Of a stretch of 64,000 nt of DNA, positions 51,311 to 59,395 are shown piece after piece. This DNA comes from Rikenellaceae bacterium (GTDB lineage Bacteria; Bacteroidota; Bacteroidia; Bacteroidales; Rikenellaceae), in NCBI GenBank assembly GCA_015060045.1, contig SUZH01000001.1:286496-350495 (forward strand), read 5' to 3'. A model generated the notes under the pieces. That model was not told the DNA's origin and ran no database searches. It saw only the letters and a program-made list of their open reading frames with translations. How positions within the stretch are numbered: the first letter of the stretch is position 1; each line of letters begins with the position of its first letter. Both the position numbers and the translations under genes were made by a program.

Positions 51311-52663
51311 TTACTTTTGCACGCGGATGTTCTCCTCGAGGATGTCCCACCAATCGTGGTTGATGATGTGCACCAGGTCGAAGATCATCAGACCGCCCTC
51401 GCAGCTCTTCATCACCTGCGCTACGGCCTTGCCGAACTGCTCGGGATCATCCACCTCGTTGCCCTCGGCATCCTTCTTTTTGTACTGCTCGACGTAGAGC
51501 GAACCCACCACGGGAACCACGCCGCAGGTGATACCCTGAGCCAGCTCGGCACCACCTTCGACCGAGTAGCAGTAGGTCAAATCGTTGGGATCCATGCCCG
51601 ACTCGCCACGCTCACCGATGACGCGACCCTGTGCGGCATCCACCTCATCCTTCGTCACGAGCGTGTAGTAGAGGCCCGTCATGTAGATATCCAGTAACTC
51701 GGCATAGCCCGTCTTGTGGTAGTTCTCCGAAGCCCAATCGGGGTAGCGCTCCGAGGGGTTGTACTGCGTACTTGCCCAGTTTACGCCCAGCTGGTAGTAG
51801 GTCGGATACCAGGCACCCGTGTAGTCGCCGATCAGGATGTTGGGGTTGGCTGCGTGAATCGCCTCGTGCGCCTCCTCGACGAACGACTTGATGATCGTGG
51901 CACGCCACTCGACCCACTCCTTGAAGTATTTACCCGGCTTCCACGTCTTCTCGTCGGCCCAGGTCAGCACATCCTCGGGGTAGTTCTCCAGCTTGATACC
52001 GCTCCAAGCCTCAAACTGCTCGCGCGAGAGGGGCGAGAAGTCCGACGTGATGTTGTCGTAGCGCAGGCGGTCGAAGATGATACCGTCGGCATCGGGATAA
52101 CGCTCCACGAACTCTACGAGGATACTCTTCTGATACTCGCGTACCTCGGGATTCGAGGGGTTGAGCATGCCGTTGTAGTTGGTTTTGATCTCGCTGATGG
52201 GAACGAGCGTTCCATCGGGACGATAGACAATCGACTGCCACTCGGGGTGCTCGTTGTAGATGATGCCGCGACCGAAGAAGTTGTGGCCGCCGGCAAAGAT
52301 GTTGAGCGAGCCGTGTACACGCATGCCGCGCTTGTGGCCCTCGTCGATGAAGTGGCGCATCATGTCGTATTCGCGGGGGCGTACCGTGCCCTCAAACTCA
52401 CCCATGTAGGGGGCAATTTCGCTATCGTAGAGCGTCTCGCCCATGATCGACTTCACGTCGACTACGATATCCGTCACGCCGATCGCCAGCATCTTCTCGG
52501 TGTAGTAGGCGATCGAGTCGGGATAGCTCATGCGCTCGAAGTTAGCCTCGCAATCGACCCACATGTAGACGGGTTTGTTGGTTTGCTCGGTGGGGGCGCA
52601 GCTGCCCAGCATAAGGAGCAGAGCTACGGCTGCTGCCACCTGCAGAAAGATAGATCTCTTCAT
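51311..52663 (-). CDS. GHL10-like glycosidase lipoprotein
   Basis: The 450-residue protein has lipobox LMLGSCAPTEQ and is a paralogue of the gene at 42.97 kb without its N-terminal module. The GHL10-type barrel starts with KPVYMWVDCEANFERM, then GVTDIVVDVKSIMG near 80, DADGIIFDRLRYDNI near 195 (candidate catalytic Asp), and GDYTGAWYPTYYQLGVNWAS near 280, parallel to YVGGWYSTYYDVGVNWAS of its paralogue. It ends with LMIFDLVHIINHDWWD. It lies 33 bp upstream of susC and should process the glycan at or near the cell surface. Confidence 0.82.
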   Translation of the reverse strand: MKRSIFLQVAAAVALLLMLGSCAPTEQTNKPVYMWVDCEANFERMSYPDSIAYYTEKMLAIGVTDIVVDVKSIMGETLYDSEIAPYMGEFEGTVRPREYDMMRHFIDEGHKRGMRVHGSLNIFAGGHNFFGRGIIYNEHPEWQSIVYRPDGTLVPISEIKTNYNGMLNPSNPEVREYQKSILVEFVERYPDADGIIFDRLRYDNITSDFSPLSREQFEAWSGIKLENYPEDVLTWADEKTWKPGKYFKEWVEWRATIIKSFVEEAHEAIHAANPNILIGDYTGAWYPTYYQLGVNWASTQYNPSERYPDWASENYHKTGYAELLDIYMTGLYYTLVTKDEVDAAQGRVIGERGESGMDPNDLTYCYSVEGGAELAQGITCGVVPVVGSLYVEQYKKKDAEGNEVDDPEQFGKAVAQVMKSCEGGLMIFDLVHIINHDWWDILEENIRVQK

Positions 52664-52696
52664 AATTGGGGTTATACCTAATTTATTAATGGGATT

Positions 52697-53980
52697 TTAT
52701 TGTGCCATTTCCGAAATTACCACGGCGGTCGGGACAGCGCGCTGGCTGCCGTCGCTGGGTGCATTGCAGAGTTGACCGTCGTAGCCGACGATTGCCGACG
52801 AACCACCACCGTCGAGGTTGATGGCGAAGTCCATACCGGCCTCTACGAAGATATCGGCCATCTCGCTCAGCGTAAGACCATTCGATCCGTTCTGACCACG
52901 GCCGTCACAAACGAGCAACATCACCTTGCCGCTCTTCGTGGCGCCAATGGCCGTGCGGGGCTGACGCGACTGACCTGCCGTGCCACCCGTGTGCATAATC
53001 TCGCGGTAGTAGTAATCCATCGCTACGTTCTTGCGCTTGTAGACCAGCATCGGGCCACCGCCAATCGCCTGCTGCGGCTCCCAAAGGGTTGCGCCTGCGG
53101 TCGTGGTGGTCGGGGGTGCCGACATGTAGGTCTCGGTCAGCTCGTTGTTGTCGAGCGGCGAGGGGAACGAGTAGGGCTTCTGGTTGATGCAATAGACCCA
53201 CGTAGCCTCGAACGAACCGTCTGCCATCTGGCCCAGCGCAGCACGTACGGGGTAGGCGATGATCTGCTCACCATTGACGGTCGGGTAGGCCAACTCGGTG
53301 GCGATCGACTTCACCTCGCCATCCGTGATGCAGAGGCTGAGCGAAGCGCCATCCCAGAAGTAACCACCATTCGACACAGCGTAGGGAACACCCTTGCCCA
53401 GCGACGAGAATGAAGCGAAGACCTCGGTCGGCGTTTCGGCGGGCTTGAGGTGCGTGGGGGTGAAGCGGAGCTTCGTGTTGGTCTTCAGATCGGCAATAGC
53501 GATGTAGCCCTTTGCTACGCCACCATCGGCGAAGGTGCGCTCAAACTTCTCGAAGGTCATCTTCTTCGGGTAGTTCGACTCGGGAGCGTCGCTGGCCGTA
53601 ATCACCGTCACGGGAACGCAAACCGAGCCGTGAAGCTCATCCTTGGCTGCCGCAATAAAGGTGTAGGCCGTCTCGGGGGTCAGCCCCTCGATTTTTACCT
53701 CGGCCGACTCGCCCGTGATGGGGGTACCCTCGGCAAAAATCTGATCCATCGTCTTGCTCAACGTCTCGCCCTCGGCATAGAGGTAGGCGCAATCGGTGGC
53801 GTAGTAGGAGACGATGCGGAGGATCGTGTAATCCGTACCCTTTTCGATCGGGGTGATGGTAACGGTCGGCGTAGTCTCCGGCTCGGGGAAGATGTACTCC
53901 GGCGTAGTCTCCTTTTCGCAGCTGATACAGAGGCCGATGCAGGCCATAGACATCATCAATGTGAATAACTTCTTCATCAT
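52697..53980 (-). CDS. Phosphodiester glycosidase (NAGPA-type) lipoprotein
   Basis: The 427-residue protein is the first gene of the PUL block. The lipobox is IGLCISCEKETT. Residues about 35-130 are an FN3-like beta-sandwich (VTITPIEKGTDYTIL). Residues about 150-427 form a phosphodiester glycosidase domain (PF09992, named for human GlcNAc-1-phosphodiester N-acetylglucosaminidase), with AVSNGGYFWDG near residue 200, PRTAIGATKSGKVMLLVCDGRG and FAINLDGGGSSAIVG near 390. The family removes GlcNAc or similar residues from phosphodiester links. The substrate in this locus is inferred, not shown. Confidence 0.85.
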   Translation of the reverse strand: MMKKLFTLMMSMACIGLCISCEKETTPEYIFPEPETTPTVTITPIEKGTDYTILRIVSYYATDCAYLYAEGETLSKTMDQIFAEGTPITGESAEVKIEGLTPETAYTFIAAAKDELHGSVCVPVTVITASDAPESNYPKKMTFEKFERTFADGGVAKGYIAIADLKTNTKLRFTPTHLKPAETPTEVFASFSSLGKGVPYAVSNGGYFWDGASLSLCITDGEVKSIATELAYPTVNGEQIIAYPVRAALGQMADGSFEATWVYCINQKPYSFPSPLDNNELTETYMSAPPTTTTAGATLWEPQQAIGGGPMLVYKRKNVAMDYYYREIMHTGGTAGQSRQPRTAIGATKSGKVMLLVCDGRGQNGSNGLTLSEMADIFVEAGMDFAINLDGGGSSAIVGYDGQLCNAPSDGSQRAVPTAVVISEMAQ

Positions 53981-54258
53981 ATTCGGTTGTTATAGTTATA
54001 TTCCTGCGCTAAATTAAATAAAATTATCCACATTACAAATCTTTTTAAATAAATTTTAAGAAGATTATTTTTGCCGAAAATAAAATAAATAGCAGATATA
54101 CAGATAAATAGATGTATATTCGCCCATAAAAACTGAAATAAATAATTTTAAAAAAGTTTATGGTTGCCGATAAAAAGATTTAGATTGCTGCTTTTTCACA
54201 AAAAAAGAGCTGCCCAAAGGGCAACTCTTCAATCTTTTTGGTAGAGGTTTTGGAGGCT
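53981..54258. other. AT-rich leader of the PUL block and facing intergenic region
   Basis: This 278-bp gap holds no gene. It is far more AT-rich than its surroundings, with many A and T runs. No TAnnTTTG on the minus strand is visible upstream of the first PUL gene (a TATTTTCG on the minus strand at 54075-54082 is one mismatch away). Initiation may depend on an activator or another sigma factor. A terminator for the next gene lies at its right side. Confidence 0.5.
54199..54229 (-). terminator. Terminator after the AmpG-like permease gene
   Basis: On the minus strand AAGAGTTGCCC pairs with GGGCAGCTCTT around TTT (one mismatch) and is followed by T8. Confidence 0.75.
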
Positions 54259-55536
54259 CTACTTGTTCTCCTGCGGATCGGGGTAGGTGAAGGGCAGGAA
54301 CCAGGTCAGCACAAAGGCGGGGATGGCGCTGACGAGTGCCCACAAGAAGAATTTCTCGTAACCGATCGCGTCGCTGATGACACCCGAAATCATACCCGGT
54401 AACATGACGCCCAAATTGGCCAAAGCGGAGCCAAAAGCGTAGTGGGCCATCTGGTGCTTACCCGGTGCAACCTGCTGCATGATGAAGAGCGTAAGTCCCA
54501 CGAAACCAAATCCGTAGCTGAAGTATTCAAAGACAATTGCGCCGCATACCAGGAAGGCACTTTCGGGCTGATAGAGAGCCAGCATTGCATAGACTACAAA
54601 CGGGATGTTGAAGATGCAGCAGAGCGGGAAAATCGCCTTTTTCAGGCCGCGCCACGAGATGAAATAGCCACCCAAAATCGAGCCTACGATAAAGGCTACG
54701 ACACCAAACGTTCCGTAATAAAGACCGATTTCGTCTTTCGTAAGACCCAAGCCCTGTACGGCTGTGTCGGCCTTTAGGAAGAGGGGTACGATTTTGATTA
54801 CCAGGCCCTCCGTAAAGCGGTAGAAGACGATCCAGGCGATGTAGATCCAGATGTATTTTTTCTGGAAGAACTGCACGATTACGCCCCACGTTTCGCGCAT
54901 CGTTTCGCCCATCGTGCCATGCTGTTTTGCCTCGGCGCCGCCGGTCGGCAATACGCGCCAGTGGTAGAGACCTAACACGGTGAGTAACAGACCACAAAGC
55001 AGCATGATGATCACCCAGGCGTAGAGTACACCAAGCTTGTTTTCGAGCACGCCGGCCAGGTAAACTAAACCACCCATGGCGGTCACTTTGGCCAGGTTGT
55101 AGAAGGCACCCTGCCAACCTACGAATTGAGCCTGTTGCGTCTTGTCCAACTCCGTGATGTAGACGCCGTCGAGCGCGATGTCGTGCGTCGCGCCGCTGAA
55201 TGCGAGGACGGTCATGATGGCCACCACGTAGGGGAAGAAGTTCGGCAATGGCAACGCCATCGCAATGATTGCCAGCGAAATACCCGATACGAGCTGAGTC
55301 GTAACGACGAAGAATTTTTTGGTTTTATACATCTCCATCAGGGGGCTCCAGAAGGGCTTGAGCGACCACGGGAGGATCAGCAACGAGGTCCAAAAGGCAA
55401 CCTGTGCGTCCGAGATACCGAAGTCGTTGAACATCAGCGGGGCTACGAGGTTGATCAAGATCAACGGCAGTCCCATGGCAAAATAGGCGGACGGCACCCA
55501 CCATAGCGGCGATTTTTTCGTTTGCGCTTGTTCCAT
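54259..55536 (-). CDS. AmpG-like MFS transporter
   Basis: The 425-residue protein has about twelve helices and resembles the AmpG/SLC33-like branch of the major facilitator superfamily: PSAYFAMGLPLILINLVAPLMFNDFGISDAQVAFWTSLLILPWSLKPFWSPLME near the start and FSGATHDIALDGVYITELD near residue 105. AmpG imports anhydromuropeptides. Related Bacteroidota proteins import amino sugars, which would suit its position beside a ROK regulator and NagB. The exact substrate is not readable. The ROK gene is 42 bp upstream on the same strand. Confidence 0.8.
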   Translation of the reverse strand: MEQAQTKKSPLWWVPSAYFAMGLPLILINLVAPLMFNDFGISDAQVAFWTSLLILPWSLKPFWSPLMEMYKTKKFFVVTTQLVSGISLAIIAMALPLPNFFPYVVAIMTVLAFSGATHDIALDGVYITELDKTQQAQFVGWQGAFYNLAKVTAMGGLVYLAGVLENKLGVLYAWVIIMLLCGLLLTVLGLYHWRVLPTGGAEAKQHGTMGETMRETWGVIVQFFQKKYIWIYIAWIVFYRFTEGLVIKIVPLFLKADTAVQGLGLTKDEIGLYYGTFGVVAFIVGSILGGYFISWRGLKKAIFPLCCIFNIPFVVYAMLALYQPESAFLVCGAIVFEYFSYGFGFVGLTLFIMQQVAPGKHQMAHYAFGSALANLGVMLPGMISGVISDAIGYEKFFLWALVSAIPAFVLTWFLPFTYPDPQENK

Positions 55537-55578
55537 GATGATAGTTTGGATGAGTTTAATAATCTTATTTTTAGTAGT

Positions 55579-56784
55579 TTATAATCCTAACATGCGGTTG
55601 CGTGTGATGGCACAAATACCGATCAAACCGGCCGATTCGCCCAACTTCGAGACCTTGATGGCGGTATCCTTCGATACGAAATTAAGGGCATACTTGTTGA
55701 TGGCGCTCTTGATCGGCAACAGTAGGTAATCCTTTGCTTCATAGAGCGTTCCGCCGAGTACGATCACCTCGGGATTGAACATGTTGATCAGGCCGGCAAT
55801 GGCGCGACCAAGCGAGGCGCCGATCTGCTCCATCACCTCAATGGCCATCATGTCTTCTTTGCTCAATACGTCGAGAATGTCGCTCAGCGTGATCTGCTGG
55901 CCGCTCTCGAACTGCTTGGATAGCAAGGAGATGTTGCCTTGCTTAAGCTTCTCGATAAATTGGCGATGGGCAGCCCAGCCCGATACCTCCGTTTCGAGGC
56001 AGCCGCGCTTGCCGCACGAGCAGATGATCTCGTTGTCGAAGAAGGGGAAGTGGCCATACTCGCCCGAGAAACCCGACTTGCCGTAGTGAAGCTCCCCACC
56101 GAGGATCATGCCGATGCCGAAACCCCAACTCAGGTTGAGGAAAAGCATGTTCTGTTCGCCGTTGCCTACGCCATACATGTACTCGCCGTAAGTCATTGCG
56201 CGTGAGTCATTTTCGATAAAGACCCGATAGCCTAATCGCTCCTCCAGCACGGTCGTGAGCGGTTTCTCGTCGAAGAAGAAGTAGGAGTACGAATAGCCCG
56301 TTTCGGGATTGACGCGACCCGAGAGATTGATACCGATGGCCAGCAGTTTATCGCGCCGAATGCGGGAGGTGGAGATGAATTGCGAGATTTGATTGCATAG
56401 TTCGTCAAACGATTGGCGCGTGTTCTCGATCGTAAAATCGTATTGGCGCGAAACGACCATGTCGCCTCGGAAATTGATGATACCCATCACGATGACATCG
56501 CGCTTGATATCAACCCCCATGAAGTAGCCTGCCGAGGGATTTAGGCCATAGATGCTGGGGCGACGGCCACCCGTGGCGCCCTGCTTGCCAAGGTCAGTAA
56601 CCAGGTCTTCCTCAATGAGTTCCCCCACGATTTTCGTGAGCGTAGGAACGCTCAATCCGAGCTCACGGCTCAGATCGGCAATGCTCTCGCCGCCGTTTTG
56701 GGTATAGCGGCGCAGGATTTCGCGCTTGAGTTGGGCAGACTTTTTGCCGCTGGTCAGCGCGTCTAAGGAGGAAGTTTTTACCAT
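55579..56784 (-). CDS. ROK-family transcriptional repressor
   Basis: The 401-residue protein starts with a winged helix-turn-helix (residues about 14-70, REILRRYTQNGGESIADLSRELGLSVPTLTKIVGEL) and continues as a ROK sugar-kinase-fold sensor (YFMGVDIKRDVIVMG near 95). The zinc/structural motif is ICSCGKRGCLETEVSG near 255. It is NagC/Mlc-like and may sense an amino sugar such as GlcNAc-6-P. I chose the ATG at 56782-56784 (MVKTSSLD); the reading continues to 56832. It probably controls the permease gene 42 bp downstream and perhaps the PUL. Confidence 0.87.
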   Translation of the reverse strand: MVKTSSLDALTSGKKSAQLKREILRRYTQNGGESIADLSRELGLSVPTLTKIVGELIEEDLVTDLGKQGATGGRRPSIYGLNPSAGYFMGVDIKRDVIVMGIINFRGDMVVSRQYDFTIENTRQSFDELCNQISQFISTSRIRRDKLLAIGINLSGRVNPETGYSYSYFFFDEKPLTTVLEERLGYRVFIENDSRAMTYGEYMYGVGNGEQNMLFLNLSWGFGIGMILGGELHYGKSGFSGEYGHFPFFDNEIICSCGKRGCLETEVSGWAAHRQFIEKLKQGNISLLSKQFESGQQITLSDILDVLSKEDMMAIEVMEQIGASLGRAIAGLINMFNPEVIVLGGTLYEAKDYLLLPIKSAINKYALNFVSKDTAIKVSKLGESAGLIGICAITRNRMLGL

Positions 56785-56989
56785 GTTTTGTAGTCCGGTT
56801 GGTTGGTTCGGGTATAAAAAGTGGCGCGTCACGCGATGCTTTTTACGCCTATTTGATGCAAAGCTACGAAAAAAGTTTCAAAAATCATAAAGATTGCTCG
56901 CTTTCGGTGTCTTTGTTGTGGTTTTTTGGGAAACATTATAAACTTTTTTAGCAAGATTCGAAAATTTAGCAAAATATTTTTCTCTATTT

Positions 56990-57022
56990 TTTGCAATTCA
57001 GATATTATTTTTATTATCTTTG
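56990..57022 (+). promoter_or_regulatory. Promoter of the 705-residue lipoprotein gene
   Basis: TTTG at 56990-56993 and TATCTTTG at 57015-57022, 21 nt apart, match the Bacteroidota consensus. The leader to 57150 is about 120 nt and contains AACCTAAA near 57122. Confidence 0.6.
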
Positions 57023-57149
57023 TTCCGCAAAGTACACGTGTCACTACAATCTATCAGAAGAGGGATAGATGAGGGTGGAGTGAGTGGTGATACCTTATTA
57101 ATAATTATTGAAGCAAATAAAAACCTAAACTTTATAAAACTTTCACACT

Positions 57150-59267
57150 ATGAAAAAATTATTCTATCTGGTGGCTGCCGTTGGTATGCTTTTTACCGCG
57201 TGTGAGTACGACGATACGGAGCTCAACAACCGTATCGACGACCTCGAGAACCGCGTGGTTGAGTTGGAGGAGACGATTGCTGCCTTGAATCAGGACATCG
57301 CCGGCGTGCGCACCCTCGTGGATGCCATGCAGAACAATGTCTATGTTTCGAAGATCGTCAAGGGTGAGACGGGTTATGACGTCTATTTCACCAATGGCGA
57401 GAAGATTTCGATTGCCGATGGTAAGGCCGGTGAGGCCGGTAAGGACGGCGTAACGGTTACCGTGATGCAGGATGAGGACGGCGAGTACTATTGGGCTGTC
57501 ACGAAGGATGGTAAGACCGAGTTCCTGCTCGACAACAACGGCAATAAGCTCCCCGTGAAGGGTGAGAAGGGCGATACGCCTACCATGCGCGTTGTCATGG
57601 AGGGTGAGACCGGCTACTGGGAGGTAAGCTACGATGGTGGCGAGACCTGGGAGCGCGTCCTGCTGGAGGATGGTACGCCCGTGACGACCTCGGGTGGTGC
57701 CGGTGGTCTGTTCAAGGAGGCCTATGTGGATGAGGATACCAACACGGCTGTCTTCGTATTCCTCAATGGTGAGACGATCGAGATCGCTTTGGGTAGCGAG
57801 CTCTATATCAATTTCAAGGGCAAGGCTCCCGAGTCGGTTGTTGTTGAGTTTGGCAAGACCGTTGAGCTCGAGATGGAGTCGGCAGGTGTGCTGAAGACCG
57901 TGGTTACGACCCCCGATGAGTGGAAGTCGTCGTTCAATGCCGAGACGGGCATTTGGTCGATCACGGCTCCCACGGCTGCTCACGCTTCGTGCGCAGATCT
58001 GGGTGGCGAGGTTGCCATTATCTACTTCGGTGACGAGAATCAGAGCTCGGTTATTACCGCCAAGGTAAGTCTCGGCATGACCGTTGAGGCTGAGGGTGTC
58101 GGTGAGACGATCGAGATTCCCTATACCTTCTCGGATGAGTTGACCGTCGTGCCGGTTGAGAACTGGATCACGGGTTCGATTGCCGAGGGTAAGGTGACGC
58201 TGGTCGTTGAGCAGAATATGGGTGCCGAGCGCACGGGTACCGTGAAGCTCGTTGCTGCAGATTACGAGGTAGTGATCACCATCGTTCAGGTGAATGGCGT
58301 GAAGCTGCTGCCTTATGGTTACCGTGCAGGTTCGGAGGAGGTTGCCTTCAACGTGAAACTTGCCGATATCCCGGGTCTGAACGCTGCCACTGCCGATCAT
58401 ATTGCTGTAACGAATGACTATGTAATCATCAGCTCGCCCGGTGCAACGCCCGTAGTGCTGAGCGCTACGACGGGTGAGTATGTGGGTACGCTGAATGTGG
58501 GCGATCTGACGGTTGCTGCCGTAACGCAGGATGATGCCAACAATATCATTATTAGTACGTTCCAGGATGCTGTCGGTTTCCGTGTGGCTCGTATGAAGTC
58601 GATTACCGACACGCCGGAGGTATTTATCGAGCGTGCTTCGACCGAGTATGGTAAGGATATTTCGGTTGTCGGTGACGTTTATGGAGATGCTCGCGTAACG
58701 TTGATGTACTCGCCCTGGTCATCGGGTACGACGGGTCACCTGCTCTATCAGGTGGTTGGCGGTGTTGCCGATGGTGGTTACTGGTCGAAGATTGCTGCCG
58801 GTGCGATTACGGATAAGATTGACAACAACAACGGTGACGTAATTTATCGTGATATGGGTGCCGGTGCTCCCTACTTCATGACCGGTTATTCGAGCAACTG
58901 CTTCGTTTGGGCTGAGAATGGTACGGCACAGGCTATTCAGGTGACGACGAACAGCAACTGCGGTGCTGTCTGCATCGATGTTGAGCAGTTCAATAATGCC
59001 TACTACCTCGCAACGGCTTGCGATACCTACTTCACCTGGGCACTGCCCGATGCTTCGATCTACATGGCCGATGTCACGACGATCGATAACTTCAAGGCCG
59101 GTGTGCTGCGTATCCCGACGGGTGACTACGGTTGGAATACGGGTTCGACAGGTGGTAATACCGACTGCGCCCTGAAGGTTTCGGCTGACGGTGTTTACAT
59201 GTACGTCTACGTATTGCACCCGAATGCTTCGCTGGGTTGCATCCGCGTAGATTGCCTCGACAAATAG
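57150..59267 (+). CDS. Surface lipoprotein: DUF4988-like coiled coil, BACON-like domain, DUF5018-like C-terminus
   Basis: The 705-residue lipoprotein has lipobox MLFTACEYDDTE, with acidic residues that suit surface export. A predicted coiled coil follows (about 23-60, NNRIDDLENRVVELEETIAAL). Then come Gly-rich DUF4988-like units (GEAGKDGVTVTV, GEKGDTP) up to about residue 200, and a BACON-like beta-sandwich at about 320-390. The final about 310 residues match the C-terminus of the PUL DUF5018-like protein. It is not in the PUL, but the homologous domain suggests related glycan or carbohydrate binding. A homologous 3' hairpin follows. Confidence 0.82.
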   Translation: MKKLFYLVAAVGMLFTACEYDDTELNNRIDDLENRVVELEETIAALNQDIAGVRTLVDAMQNNVYVSKIVKGETGYDVYFTNGEKISIADGKAGEAGKDGVTVTVMQDEDGEYYWAVTKDGKTEFLLDNNGNKLPVKGEKGDTPTMRVVMEGETGYWEVSYDGGETWERVLLEDGTPVTTSGGAGGLFKEAYVDEDTNTAVFVFLNGETIEIALGSELYINFKGKAPESVVVEFGKTVELEMESAGVLKTVVTTPDEWKSSFNAETGIWSITAPTAAHASCADLGGEVAIIYFGDENQSSVITAKVSLGMTVEAEGVGETIEIPYTFSDELTVVPVENWITGSIAEGKVTLVVEQNMGAERTGTVKLVAADYEVVITIVQVNGVKLLPYGYRAGSEEVAFNVKLADIPGLNAATADHIAVTNDYVIISSPGATPVVLSATTGEYVGTLNVGDLTVAAVTQDDANNIIISTFQDAVGFRVARMKSITDTPEVFIERASTEYGKDISVVGDVYGDARVTLMYSPWSSGTTGHLLYQVVGGVADGGYWSKIAAGAITDKIDNNNGDVIYRDMGAGAPYFMTGYSSNCFVWAENGTAQAIQVTTNSNCGAVCIDVEQFNNAYYLATACDTYFTWALPDASIYMADVTTIDNFKAGVLRIPTGDYGWNTGSTGGNTDCALKVSADGVYMYVYVLHPNASLGCIRVDCLDK

Positions 59268-59285
59268 TCGTAGAAATCATTTAGT

Positions 59286-59311
59286 CCATAGCCCCTTGGT
59301 TGGGGCTATGG
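59286..59311 (+). promoter_or_regulatory. 3' hairpin behind the 705-residue lipoprotein gene
   Basis: CCATAGCCCC and GGGGCTATGG form a 10-bp stem 18 nt after the stop. The stem and flanks closely match the hairpin at 44675-44700, in the same orientation relative to a paralogous gene. Confidence 0.6.
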
Positions 59312-59318
59312 GCACAAC

Positions 59319-59361
59319 AAGGCTGTGAGGCCTCCTCACGGAGTTGCTCACGGCCTTTTTT
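59319..59361 (+). terminator. Terminator after the 705-residue lipoprotein gene
   Basis: AAGGCTGTGAG (59319-59329) pairs with CTCACGGCCTT (59347-59357, one G-U pair) and is followed by a T run. It sits just before nagB. Confidence 0.8.
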
Positions 59362-59395
59362 AGGGCTTTGGCCCAGTTAATGAGTGTTAAGCAGT

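Noticed and set aside
51144..51353. Alternative short frame overlapping the start of susC
   Set aside because: It is the susC start read in another frame through the G9 tract, without a signal sequence. It is useful only as the expected out-of-phase product.
54066..54073. TATTTTTG on the plus strand in the AT-rich gap, upstream of the hairpin at 54199-54229
   Set aside because: No -33 element at a suitable distance, and such matches are expected by chance in AT-rich DNA. A second small RNA there is not supported.
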